Of a stretch of DNA of 62,670 nucleotides, positions 48,459 through 56,792 are shown piece after piece. The stretch spans positions 1 through 62,670 of the forward strand of contig NZ_UWPJ01000031.1 of NCBI RefSeq assembly GCF_900606115.1, in the 5' to 3' direction. The stretch comes from Pigmentiphaga humi. Its GTDB lineage: Bacteria > Pseudomonadota > Gammaproteobacteria > Burkholderiales > Burkholderiaceae_B. Made by a program: the position numbers and the translations under genes. The notes under the pieces were generated by a model. It was not told where the DNA came from. It did no database searches and was given only the letters and a program-made list of their open reading frames with translations. Within the stretch, counting starts at the first letter, position 1, and every line of letters begins with the position of its first letter.

Positions 48459-49025
48459 CTACGGCTGGTCCGGCTCGTCTTCGGCGATGCCGTAGCGGGT
48501 CGACGCCACGGCTTCCAGCAGCGGGGCGCGGGCATTGCGCGGCGCTTTGGAGGCGGCGCGCTTGCCCATGCGCTTGACCGGGACGCGGCTGGCTTCGTTG
48601 TTGACGTCCACCAGCTTGGCCAGGATGCGTTCGAATTCGGCCGCTTCCTGCTGGGTGAGGCCGCGCAGCAGCCGTTCGCGGATGCGGTCGGGCAGGGGGC
48701 TCGTTTCCTGGACCAGGGCCTGGCCCGCAGGGGTCAGCTGGAGCAGGCGCGCGCGCCGGTCGTGCGCGTCCACGTAGCGCTGGATCAGTCCCTTGGATTC
48801 CAGGCGCTCGACCACGCCGGCAATGGTGGTGCGGTCGAAGCCTACCGAATAGGACAGCTTGAGCTGGTCTATGCCGGGATATTCGTAAATGGACATCAGG
48901 GCGGCGAACTGGGCCGGCGTGATGTCGAACGCCGCGGCCTCGTCGACGAAGATGGAAACGGCGATCTGTTGCAGGCGCCGGATCAAGTGGGCCGGATGTG
49001 AGCTGATCAACTCCATGGACTCCAT
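48459..49025 (-). CDS. MarR-family regulator of the aromatic gene cluster
   Basis: 188-aa winged-helix regulator. DITPAQFAALMSIYEYPGID begins the DNA-binding domain, with SVGFDRTTIAGVVERLESKG as the recognition region and DAHDRRARLLQLT as the wing. The C-terminus carries an extra ~40-residue basic and Ala-rich tail (KRMGKRAASKAPRNAR), unusual for MarR. The ATG at 49025 was chosen; an ATG three codons later is possible. It ends the minus-strand gene series (Rieske oxygenase, amidohydrolase, dioxygenase, MarR) and is a good candidate to bind the palindromes at 52661 and 52744. Confidence 0.88.
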   Translation of the reverse strand: MESMELISSHPAHLIRRLQQIAVSIFVDEAAAFDITPAQFAALMSIYEYPGIDQLKLSYSVGFDRTTIAGVVERLESKGLIQRYVDAHDRRARLLQLTPAGQALVQETSPLPDRIRERLLRGLTQQEAAEFERILAKLVDVNNEASRVPVKRMGKRAASKAPRNARAPLLEAVASTRYGIAEDEPDQP

Positions 49026-49168
49026 GGTACCGCCGGGGCAGATGGGAACGGGGGCGCAGGCGCCGGACGGCGGCGCGCCCGCCAAGGTGCCGGGAATCAT
49101 AGCACCGCGGGCTCCGCCGGCATCCGGGCCAGCGCGCGGTCCGGACGCCGGACGGTTGGCCGGCGGGC

Positions 49169-50197
49169 TTATGCGGCCTTGTCCGCGGACCAGGCGGCAA
49201 AGGCCATGGCATTGCCCGTGCCGGCTTCCGAGCGGTAGCACGGCACGTAGTCGATGACCTGCATGGGCAGGCCGCATGCCGCCATCGCGCCGGCCACCGG
49301 GAGCCAGTTCTTGATCTCCGCCGTGCCGCCGGCCGCGAACGCGGTTTCTTCCAGTTCCGCCAATCCGGCGCGGTCGCCCGTGCGCATCAACTCCAGCAGC
49401 CGCAGGTCGAAGGACTCGTCGATGACGTAGTGCGTCATGCCGCCGCTGGCGATCAGCGCCACCCGCAGCGACCCCGGCCAGGCCGACAGCGCCTGGCCCA
49501 GCGCCACGCCGAAGTCGTAGCAGCGCGCGGCGCGCGGCCGGTTGGGCGCGTAATGAGTGTTGACCATCACGGGCACGGTGGGGATGGGACGATCGTCCAT
49601 CAGCCTGCGGTACACGAAGCCGTAGGCATGCGGCACCGAGTCGTTGCCGTGCGGGCCCGTCGGCAGCCGGCTGGACTGCGCGGTGTCGAAGCCGTGGTCC
49701 ATCATGGCTTCGAGCAGGTAGTCGGCGAGCTCGGGGTGGCAGGGGTAGCGCGCGTCGGCGGGTGGGCTGTAGGCGTCCTGGGCCTGCAGGATGCCGGGCG
49801 GCAGCGCCCGCGCCACGTGCTCGGGCAGCGGCCGGTTCTCGACGTGGGCGCCGCGGTAGATGCTGAAGGCGGGGATGTTGGCCTCGGTGTAGATCTCCAG
49901 TTGATCGTTGCCGACGATCACGGCGATATCCGGCGCGCTGTCGATATAGGCCTGGCGCACTTGCCGCAGCGCCGCCTGGGCGCGTTCGAAGTGCGCGGCC
50001 TGCGCCTCCGGCGTCAGATGGCGCGGCAAGGCTTCGTCCCGCCGCAGGCGCGCCAGGGTCTCGAAGTCGTAGACGCCGCCGCGATAGTGCAGCGAGGCGT
50101 TCTTCCGGTCGGCCTCCACGCGCAGCTTCCACAGTTCCGGCGGGACGATCAGTTGCGGGCCGTGCGCCGTGCCCAGGCCCAGGGTTACCGTTGCCAT
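49169..50197 (-). CDS. Class III extradiol (LigB-type) ring-cleavage dioxygenase
   Basis: 342-aa non-haem iron enzyme of the protocatechuate 4,5-dioxygenase beta-subunit (LigB) superfamily. The first iron histidine is in GTAHGPQL (H12), another conserved histidine lies in VPHAYGFVYRR, and SGGMTHYVIDE is the C-terminal active-site region. IAVIVGNDQLEIY is the usual core strand. No separate LigA-like subunit is encoded. It should open a catechol- or protocatechuate-like ring. It overlaps the upstream amidohydrolase by 13 bases, showing coupling. Confidence 0.88.
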   Translation of the reverse strand: MATVTLGLGTAHGPQLIVPPELWKLRVEADRKNASLHYRGGVYDFETLARLRRDEALPRHLTPEAQAAHFERAQAALRQVRQAYIDSAPDIAVIVGNDQLEIYTEANIPAFSIYRGAHVENRPLPEHVARALPPGILQAQDAYSPPADARYPCHPELADYLLEAMMDHGFDTAQSSRLPTGPHGNDSVPHAYGFVYRRLMDDRPIPTVPVMVNTHYAPNRPRAARCYDFGVALGQALSAWPGSLRVALIASGGMTHYVIDESFDLRLLELMRTGDRAGLAELEETAFAAGGTAEIKNWLPVAGAMAACGLPMQVIDYVPCYRSEAGTGNAMAFAAWSADKAA

Positions 50198-51288
50198 GTG
50201 CCCTCCTTGCCTTGCAGCAGCGGGAAGATGCGCAGCGGGTTGTCGTGCACGATCTGGATTTTCTGCGCCTCGCTCAGGAAGTCGAAGCTGTCCAGGGTGG
50301 CCAGGATGTCGTCGGCCGGCCTGCCGGTGCGCGGGTTGAGCAGGGCCGAGCCCGATCCCGGCGTCTCGGTGCCGAACACCATGCGCGCGGGACCGCGCTG
50401 GCGCACCGCCGCTTCCAGGTAGAAGGGGTCGTAGGCGCAGGTGTCGAAGAACAGATTGGCCGACGTGTCGGGCAGCGTGTCGGTTTCCTCGGAGCCGGGC
50501 ATGCCGACCTGTCCGCCGGCTTTTTCGCCGCTGGCCGCGATGGTGTTGGACGGCCCCGGCGGCTGGCTCGCGTCCAGCGTGTCGCCCGCGGCCAGCAGCC
50601 TGCGCGGCGCGCCGCCGCAATGGCACACCACCACGCGCAGGCGCGGGTAGCGGCCGAAGACTTCGCCGCGCTCGAGCAATGCAGTGGCCAGCGTCTCTTC
50701 GGTCAGGTTGTTGTACTGGTAGGAGTGCGGCAGCTTCTCGATGCGCCGGTCGAAGCTGACCGAGGGGTGGACGACCAGCGTGGCGTCCAGTTTTTCCGCC
50801 GCGGCGTAGAGCGGGAACCAGGCCGGGTCGTCCATGCCGGGCGCGCAGCGGTCGCCGCCCGGATCCGGGTTGAGCAGGGCGCCGACGAAGCCCAGTTCTT
50901 CGACGCTGCGGTGCAGTTCCTCGACGCACGCGCCGATGTTCAGTTCGCGCGTCTGCGGCAGCTGGGCGATGCCGGCGAAGCGCGTGGAATGCAGCGCGCA
51001 CTGGTCGGCGATGACGTTGTTGGTGATCTGCGTCCAGTTCTCGACCAGGTGCGGGCGTTCCCAGTGCATCATCGCCACCGGCCTGGGCGAGATGAGCTGC
51101 ATATCCACCTGGCGTTCATCGAGCAGGCGCAGATGGCGTTCGAGCGCGGCCTGCTGGGCGGCCTCGGGCATCTTGACCCGGGTGCCGGACGGGGTGCGCA
51201 GCGCGGTCAGGTTGTAGGCGAGGGCCCGGAAATGGGGCGGCGTGGACATGTGGCCGTGCATGTCGATCACGGCTTTGTTCTTGAACAT
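50185..51288 (-). CDS. Amidohydrolase family protein (ACMSD/LigJ-like)
   Basis: 367-aa TIM-barrel metal enzyme. The H-x-H metal motif is IDMHGHMST (residues 8-16), another metal histidine is in LVVHPSVS, a fourth in VVVCHCGGA, and the C-terminal acid is in FGTETPGSGS. The HGH start recalls LigJ/4-oxalomesaconate hydratase and ACMSD decarboxylases, which act on ring-cleavage products, and this fits its place beside the extradiol dioxygenase. A Ser/Gly/Pro-rich loop of about 40 residues is inserted after VVCHCGGAPRRL. The ATG follows AAGGAGAC. Confidence 0.87.
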   Translation of the reverse strand: MFKNKAVIDMHGHMSTPPHFRALAYNLTALRTPSGTRVKMPEAAQQAALERHLRLLDERQVDMQLISPRPVAMMHWERPHLVENWTQITNNVIADQCALHSTRFAGIAQLPQTRELNIGACVEELHRSVEELGFVGALLNPDPGGDRCAPGMDDPAWFPLYAAAEKLDATLVVHPSVSFDRRIEKLPHSYQYNNLTEETLATALLERGEVFGRYPRLRVVVCHCGGAPRRLLAAGDTLDASQPPGPSNTIAASGEKAGGQVGMPGSEETDTLPDTSANLFFDTCAYDPFYLEAAVRQRGPARMVFGTETPGSGSALLNPRTGRPADDILATLDSFDFLSEAQKIQIVHDNPLRIFPLLQGKEGTWQR

Positions 51289-51354
51289 GGTGTCTCCTTG
51301 GGGGACGAGGCGGGCAGGGGGTCGGTTCAATACCGGTGTGCGGCAGGCACGGCG

Positions 51355-52632
51355 TCATGCATGGATGGATTCCCGGCGCTTGGCCAGGGCGGAGGCGACC
51401 AGTTCCTGGTTGCTCGCCTCGGTGTCCAGCATGGTCGAGTGCACGATCATGTCGGCCAGCGGAGAAGCCTCGCCGTCCAGCCCGGCGGCAAGCGGCGGCT
51501 GTCCTTCCTGCTGGGCGCGGATGTTGTTCAGCAGCTGCTTGCGCAGCGCGATGATCACGCGGTCGGTCGCGCCCAGGTGCTCCCTGGTGCGGTCCATGAT
51601 GGCTCCCATGCTCTCGGTGGCATACAGGTCGTGGTTGTAGAAGCCGTGGCCCATGCCTGCGAAGCAGCGGTCCATGGTGCCGCGGTCTTGCAGATAGCGG
51701 TTGGCGGCGTTGCGGCTGGATTTGAAGTCGGGGCCGACTTCGTCGAAGTTGCGGTCGAGGAAGGCCGTGTCCACGGGACCGTCCTCGCGGAAGATCACCA
51801 CGTATTTCCAGTGGTGGGTGTCGTCGATGGGCACGGCCCAGTTCAGGGAATAGCCGCGCGCCGCGATGCGCCTGGCCGGGTCGACCACCGGATCGCCGTC
51901 GAAGGCCGCGCCGTTGGGGAACAGGTAGTTGCTGATGCGTACATAGCGCGAGCCGTCGCCGAACTGGCGGGTCGAGAAGATGCGCAGGCCGTACGCGGTT
52001 TCTTCCAGGTCGATGCGCGGCGAACTGTCGGCCGAGAACAGGCTGGTGGCGCCCGGATCCGGCGAAGCCTCGCGCTCGAAGCGATGCAGGTAGGAGAGGT
52101 GTTGCGGGTCGCAATAGCCTTCCAGCCCCTGGAGGTAATTACAGCTGTGGAACAGCTTGCTCACGTAGAGCTGGCCGGGGTCGGCCCGGAAGAAGGCGTG
52201 GTCCGGGCGCGGCGGAGGCGCGCCTTCTCCCAGGTAGGCGAAAACCAGCCCGCCCGCTTCGAAGCAGGGATAGGCGGGTTGGCGGATGCGGTCTTTCTGG
52301 GTGCTGGTGGACGGCTCGCCCGGCTGGTCCAGGCAGCGGCCGTCGTGGTCGAGCAGCCAGCCGTGGTACAGGCAGCGCAGCGCCTTGCCTTCGATGCGCG
52401 CGTAGCTCAGGTCCACGCCGCGGTGCGGACAATGGCGATCCATCAGCGCCGGCGCGCCGTCATCCATGCGGTACAGAACGAGGGCGTCGCCCAGCAGCGT
52501 GACGGGCAGCGGCGTGCCGGCCTGCAGTTCGCGCGATAGCGCCACCGGCTGCCAGTAGCGGCGGAACAGCTTGCCGCCCGGCGTGTCGGCGCTGGTGCGG
52601 GTGACCAGGTCGTTGTTGGTGTGGGATAGCAA
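51355..52632 (-). CDS. Rieske non-haem iron oxygenase, phthalate dioxygenase-type
   Basis: 425-aa oxygenase. The Rieske site is HCPHRG (C68, H70) with CLYHGW (C87, H90). The catalytic iron region is near DPQHLSYLH (around residues 165-175). The architecture is that of homomultimeric group I enzymes (phthalate 4,5-dioxygenase, vanillate demethylase), so no beta subunit is needed, but a reductase is, and none is encoded here. The start is TTG at 52632 behind a perfect AGGAG. It is first gene of the minus-strand arm, 67 bases upstream of the amidohydrolase. Confidence 0.9.
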   Translation of the reverse strand: MLSHTNNDLVTRTSADTPGGKLFRRYWQPVALSRELQAGTPLPVTLLGDALVLYRMDDGAPALMDRHCPHRGVDLSYARIEGKALRCLYHGWLLDHDGRCLDQPGEPSTSTQKDRIRQPAYPCFEAGGLVFAYLGEGAPPPRPDHAFFRADPGQLYVSKLFHSCNYLQGLEGYCDPQHLSYLHRFEREASPDPGATSLFSADSSPRIDLEETAYGLRIFSTRQFGDGSRYVRISNYLFPNGAAFDGDPVVDPARRIAARGYSLNWAVPIDDTHHWKYVVIFREDGPVDTAFLDRNFDEVGPDFKSSRNAANRYLQDRGTMDRCFAGMGHGFYNHDLYATESMGAIMDRTREHLGATDRVIIALRKQLLNNIRAQQEGQPPLAAGLDGEASPLADMIVHSTMLDTEASNQELVASALAKRRESIHA

Positions 52633-52660
52633 ATCGATCTCCTGCTGTTTTCCATTGTTT

Positions 52661-52679
52661 AATACTGATGATCAGTATT
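52661..52679. promoter_or_regulatory. Operator-like palindrome 1 (ACTGATNATCAGT core)
   Basis: AATACTGATGATCAGTATT is a perfect 19-bp palindrome about the central G at 52670, placed 29 bases before the Rieske oxygenase start codon. Confidence 0.8.
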
Positions 52680-52743
52680 ATGCTTACGTCCGAAGCAGAA
52701 ACCGCCGCGCCGATTCATGGGGTGGATCCGGCATTGATTTAGT

Positions 52744-52761
52744 ATACTGATCATCAGTGAT
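52744..52761. promoter_or_regulatory. Operator-like palindrome 2 (ACTGATNATCAGT core)
   Basis: ATACTGATCATCAGTGAT carries the same core as palindrome 1, with its centre at 52752. That is 82 bases away, about eight helical turns. It lies 22 bases before the RidA-family start codon. Confidence 0.8.
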
Positions 52762-52782
52762 ATGTTCAATTGGAGGCGAAGC

Positions 52783-53166
52783 ATGCGAAGAACCAGTGCC
52801 GTCCTGGAAGGGATGGCGCACGGCGCCCAGCCGATTCCCAATGTCTGCCGGGTCGGTTCCCTGGTGACCACGGGCAATGTCGGCGGCCAGCATCCAGGGG
52901 GCGAGCTGCCGGACACCCTCGCGGCGCAATGCCGGCTCATGTTCGAGAACCTGGCGGCCATGCTGGCCCGGGTAGGCGCCGGGCTCGAGGACGTGGTCCA
53001 CGTGAACGTGGGCCTGGCCGACAGGAGCGGCCGCGAGGCGCTTAACGACGCCTGGCTCGCGGTGTTCCCGGACGGCCGTTCGTGCCCGACGCGCATCACG
53101 CGCGTCCAGGATCTCGGCCGCGGATTGTTGGTGCAGTGCGACGCGATCGCTTGTTGCGAGCGTTGA
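52783..53166 (+). CDS. RidA/YjgF-family protein (possible enamine or imine deaminase)
   Basis: 127-aa chorismate-mutase-like fold protein. Typical features are GSLVTTGNVGGQ near residue 34 and the NDAWLAVFPDGRSCPTRITR end. The usual catalytic arginine position is present in PTRITR (about R107). Family members hydrolyse reactive enamines and imines or act as 2-aminomuconate deaminases in aromatic amine catabolism, which fits the adjacent ring-cleavage genes. GGAGG is 8 bases before the ATG. It is divergent from the Rieske oxygenase and shares its operator region. Confidence 0.88.
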   Translation: MRRTSAVLEGMAHGAQPIPNVCRVGSLVTTGNVGGQHPGGELPDTLAAQCRLMFENLAAMLARVGAGLEDVVHVNVGLADRSGREALNDAWLAVFPDGRSCPTRITRVQDLGRGLLVQCDAIACCER

Positions 53167-53221
53167 TGGCCCGAGGGTCGCGATAGCCGCGACAATCGAA
53201 TCAGAATAAGGAGGAGTAGAC

Positions 53222-54196
53222 ATGGACAAGAAAACATCGGGCCGGATCGCCGGCGGAATGCTGGCGCTGGCGTGCTCGTTCGCCGCCTGTGCCCAGGATT
53301 ATCCGAACCGGCCGGTGCGCTGGATCGTGGCAGCCGCCACCGGGACTCCCATCGACCATGCCGCCCGCGTGGTGGCGCCCGAACTGAGCACGGTGCTGGG
53401 GCAGAGCGTGGTGGTGGAGAACCGCCCGGGCGCGTCCGGCGTGACGGGCGTGCGGGAGGTGCTGCGCATGCCGGCCGACGGCTACACCATCTTCAGCGTG
53501 ACGCTGCCGCTCACCGCCGGACAGAGCATCTACCGCTCCGCCGATTACGACATCGCCAACGATTTCACCGGCATCGGCCAGATCAGCGAGTCGCCCAACA
53601 TCCTGGTGGTCCTGCCGTCCTCGGGCATTGGCTCGGTCAAGGAAATGATCGAGCGCTACCGCGCCAGCACGGCGCCGATCAGCTATCCCTCCTCGGGCAT
53701 CGCCACCACGCCGTCGCTGGCGGGCGAGGCATTCACCGCGATGATGGGCATCCAGGCCAAGAACATTCCGTACTCGCGTATCCCCCAAGGTGTCACCGAC
53801 CTGCTGGGCGGGCAGCATCAGTTCATGTTCGGCGGCTCCTCCTACATCATGCCGCTGGTCCAGGCGGGCCGTTTGAAAGCCCTGGCGATCAACGGCCCCA
53901 AGCGGCTGGACGTGCTGCCGGCGGTGCCGACCATGGCGGAGCTGGGCTATCCGGAAATGTCGCGGTTCGCGGATTGGCAAGGGCTGGCCGTCCAGCGCGG
54001 GACGCCCGAGCCGGTGGTGCGCAAGCTCCAGTCGGCGCTCGCGGCCGCGTTGGCGTCGCCCAGGGTGGTTGCCGCGTTCGAGCAGATCGGCGCCGAGGCG
54101 GGAGGGCCGCAGGGCGAGGCCTTCCACCGCTTGATGATGGACGAAACCGCGCGCTGGAAGAAGTTCGCCGAGGAGCTGAAGATCAGCGCCGACTGA
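53222..54196 (+). CDS. Bug-family periplasmic binding protein (TTT substrate-binding)
   Basis: 324-aa secreted receptor. The signal peptide ends near AACAQ (residue 25), then YPNRPVRWIVAAATGTPIDH and QSVVVENRPGASG. AAGGAGG precedes the ATG. The usual VPF-xx-GG segment is replaced by VAAATGTPID, so the ligand pocket may differ. It follows the RidA gene by 55 bases and is probably in the same operon. Confidence 0.92.
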   Translation: MDKKTSGRIAGGMLALACSFAACAQDYPNRPVRWIVAAATGTPIDHAARVVAPELSTVLGQSVVVENRPGASGVTGVREVLRMPADGYTIFSVTLPLTAGQSIYRSADYDIANDFTGIGQISESPNILVVLPSSGIGSVKEMIERYRASTAPISYPSSGIATTPSLAGEAFTAMMGIQAKNIPYSRIPQGVTDLLGGQHQFMFGGSSYIMPLVQAGRLKALAINGPKRLDVLPAVPTMAELGYPEMSRFADWQGLAVQRGTPEPVVRKLQSALAAALASPRVVAAFEQIGAEAGGPQGEAFHRLMMDETARWKKFAEELKISAD

Positions 54197-54327
54197 GGCG
54201 CGGCGATCCGGCCCCCCGGCGCGAGGGGCCGGATTGCAAAGCGTAAGTCCCGATTCTTCTCCCTCTTCCTATGCGTTAGCGTTACGGAAGAGCGGACGGA
54301 GGAGGAGCTTGGGATGGAGAGGCAGGC

Positions 54328-55275
54328 ATGAAGGCGGGCGTCGAGAGCATAGACCTGAATCTCCTGATCGTTTTCAAGCACATCTTCGAATGCCGCAGCG
54401 TCAGCAAGGCGGCCGACAGGCTGGGCAGAAGCCAGTCCGTGATGAGCTACGACCTGGCCAAGCTCCGGCGGCATTTCGGCGATCCCTTGTTCACCAAGAC
54501 CGCCAGCGGCATGCAGCCGACCAAGCTGGCGGCCGAGCTGGCGGGCCCGATCGCCGATGCGCTCGGCATACTGGAAAGCCGGGTGGTCGGCCGCGAGCGA
54601 TTCGACCCGGCCACCAGCACCCGCGTCTTCAATCTGCAGATGAGCGACATCGCTGAGCTCAACTTCCTGCCCAGGCTGATCGACGTCTTCGCTCGCGAGG
54701 CGCCGGGCATACGGATCAAAACGCTGGACGTCGGGCGGAACGAGGCGGAAGGAGCGCTGATGGCCGGGGCGATCGATCTCCTGATCGGCTATTTCCCCAG
54801 CCTGCGGGCTGCCGGGATCTATCAGCAGCGCCTGTTCGAGCATTCCTACGCCTGCATCGCCCGCCGCGGGCATCCGCGCGTGGGCAACCGCATCGGCCTG
54901 AAGGCGCTGGCCACGGAACAGCACGTGGTGGTCAAGCCGGAAGGGCGGAGCGTCGATGCCGTCGACGAGGCGCTGCGGCAGCACGGCCTATCGCGCTCCG
55001 CGCTGATCGTGACGCCGCACTACATGGCGGTTCCTTTCATCGTGGGCGGCAGCGACCTGATTTCCATCGTGCCGGTCAGCATGGCCGAGGCGTTCGAGCG
55101 CGGCGCCGGGGACATCCGGCGGGTGGCGCTGCCGTTTCCCAGTCCGCGCTATCTCGTCCGCCAGCACTGGCACGAACGTTCGCACGATGACGCGGGATGC
55201 CGCTGGCTGCGCGCCACCATCGCGGCGGTGTTCGGCTCTGCCCGGAGCGGCGCCAAGCCGGTGTTATCTACCTGA
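54328..55275 (+). CDS. LysR-family regulator
   Basis: 315-aa regulator with helix-turn-helix SVSKAADRLGRSQSVMSYDL (about residues 25-44) and GDPLFTKTASGMQPT as the wing, close to the NahR/NodD branch of LysR proteins. The effector domain follows. GGAGAGG lies before the ATG. It sits between the RidA/Bug genes and the flavin reductase operon, all on the plus strand, and may control the second half of the cluster. Confidence 0.9.
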   Translation: MKAGVESIDLNLLIVFKHIFECRSVSKAADRLGRSQSVMSYDLAKLRRHFGDPLFTKTASGMQPTKLAAELAGPIADALGILESRVVGRERFDPATSTRVFNLQMSDIAELNFLPRLIDVFAREAPGIRIKTLDVGRNEAEGALMAGAIDLLIGYFPSLRAAGIYQQRLFEHSYACIARRGHPRVGNRIGLKALATEQHVVVKPEGRSVDAVDEALRQHGLSRSALIVTPHYMAVPFIVGGSDLISIVPVSMAEAFERGAGDIRRVALPFPSPRYLVRQHWHERSHDDAGCRWLRATIAAVFGSARSGAKPVLST

Positions 55276-55391
55276 TCGATAACGTTTATCCAGGCGCGGC
55301 CATTGTCCGGCCGGCGCGGGCTTTCTATCGTCTCGTCCATGCGCCATGCCCGCGACAGCGCGGGCCGTACAGGCTGGACGAAGGAGACGAG

Positions 55392-55982
55392 ATGAACGGG
55401 AAACCCCTGGTAGTGGGAATCGGCGGCACGCTGCGCGCCGATTCTTCCTCCGAGTGCGCGTTGAGACTGGCGCTGGCGGCGGCCAGGCAATGCGGCACGG
55501 AGGTGCTGCAGTTGAGCGGCGCCGACCTGGACCTGCCGCTGTATTCGCCCAATGAGGCGGCCAGAAGCGCATCGGCGAGGAAGCTGATCGCCGCCCTGCG
55601 CGAGGCCTCGGGCGTGATCATCGCCAGCCCTTCCTATCACGGCGGCATTTCCGGACTGGTCAAGAACGCGCTGGACTACGTCGAGGACCTGAGGACGGGC
55701 GAGCGGCCGTACCTGGACGGCATGCCCGTGGGCCTGATCAGCTGCGGAGGCGGCTGGCAGGGCGCCGCCTCCGCCCTGAGCAATCTGCGCGCCATCGTGC
55801 ATGCCTTGCGCGGATGGCCCACGCCGCTGGGCGGCGTGATCAATACCAGCCAGAAGATATTCGATCAACAAGGGCGCTGCCTGGACGAGGGCGCGGCGGC
55901 GCAGCTCGCCACGGTGGGGCGCCAGGTCGCGCAGCAGGTCCTGCTGGCGCACGAGCGGCACATGACGGCCATGTCGGCATAA
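55392..55982 (+). CDS. NADPH-dependent FMN reductase
   Basis: 196-aa flavodoxin-like reductase. The phosphate loop is GTLRADSSSECAL (residues about 13-25), SPSYHGGISGLVKNALDYV binds the flavin ring, and SCGGGWQGA follows. It would supply reduced FMN to a partner oxygenase, and the luciferase-like monooxygenase encoded 0.8 kb downstream in the same operon is the obvious candidate. AAGGAGACG stands 2-10 bases before the ATG. Confidence 0.92.
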   Translation: MNGKPLVVGIGGTLRADSSSECALRLALAAARQCGTEVLQLSGADLDLPLYSPNEAARSASARKLIAALREASGVIIASPSYHGGISGLVKNALDYVEDLRTGERPYLDGMPVGLISCGGGWQGAASALSNLRAIVHALRGWPTPLGGVINTSQKIFDQQGRCLDEGAAAQLATVGRQVAQQVLLAHERHMTAMSA

Positions 55983-56009
55983 GGGAGGAACGGGTATGGA
56001 GAGGCGAGC

Positions 56010-56792
56010 ATGCAACAGGAAATGAACATCGACGTGCGCGGCGTGGATCTGCACCTGCGCAAGAGCGGTTCGGGAGCCAGGCTTCTTTTTCTGCACGGGG
56101 CGGGCGGCGTGCGCAACTGGGGACAGGCATTCCAGAGCCTGGCGGAGCGCTACGAGGTCATCGTGCCGGATCATCCCGGATTCGGGCGCTCGGGCGACCT
56201 GCCCGGCGTCCGGACCGCGGGCGACGTCGCGATGTTCTATCTCGACCTGCTGGAGCAATTGGCGCCGGACGGCACGCCGGTGCACGTAGTCGGGCATTCG
56301 CTGGGGGGATGGATCGCCGCCGAGGCGGCCGTGCGCAACTGCTCGAACATCGCCAGCCTGACCCTGATCGCGCCGGCGGGCCTGGCCGCGTCCGGCGTCG
56401 AGGCCGGGGACGTGTTCATCTGGAACGACGACGAACTGCTGTCCAATTCCTATCACGACAGCGCGTACATCGAGTCGGCGCGTGCCGCGTCGGCGAATGT
56501 CGATGCCGACATCGCGGTGAGGAACAAGGTGGCGTTCGCCAAGCTGGCATGGGCGCCGAGGCTGCACAACCCCGGACTCAAACACTGGCTGCACCGGATC
56601 TCGGCGCCGGCGCAACTGGTATGGGGCGAGCAGGACAGGATCCTGCCGGCCGGTTTTGCCGATGAGTGGCGCAAATTCGTGGCCTTCCGGCGCGTGGACA
56701 TCCTGCCGGCATGCGGGCACATGCCGTTGATCGAGCGTCCCGACGCGGCCGTGCAGTGCATTTCCCAATTCATCGATGGTGTCCGCCCATGA
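56010..56792 (+). CDS. Alpha/beta-hydrolase fold protein
   Basis: 260-aa hydrolase. The nucleophile elbow is GHSLGG (S about residue 94), the oxyanion segment LHGAGGVRNW (about 28-37), the acid in WGEQDRILPA (D about 211) and the histidine in CGHMPLIERP (H about 239). The sequence resembles the meta-cleavage product (C-C bond) hydrolase branch, though esterases look similar. It lies 27 bases after the flavin reductase and overlaps the monooxygenase gene by 4 bases. Confidence 0.9.
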   Translation: MQQEMNIDVRGVDLHLRKSGSGARLLFLHGAGGVRNWGQAFQSLAERYEVIVPDHPGFGRSGDLPGVRTAGDVAMFYLDLLEQLAPDGTPVHVVGHSLGGWIAAEAAVRNCSNIASLTLIAPAGLAASGVEAGDVFIWNDDELLSNSYHDSAYIESARAASANVDADIAVRNKVAFAKLAWAPRLHNPGLKHWLHRISAPAQLVWGEQDRILPAGFADEWRKFVAFRRVDILPACGHMPLIERPDAAVQCISQFIDGVRP

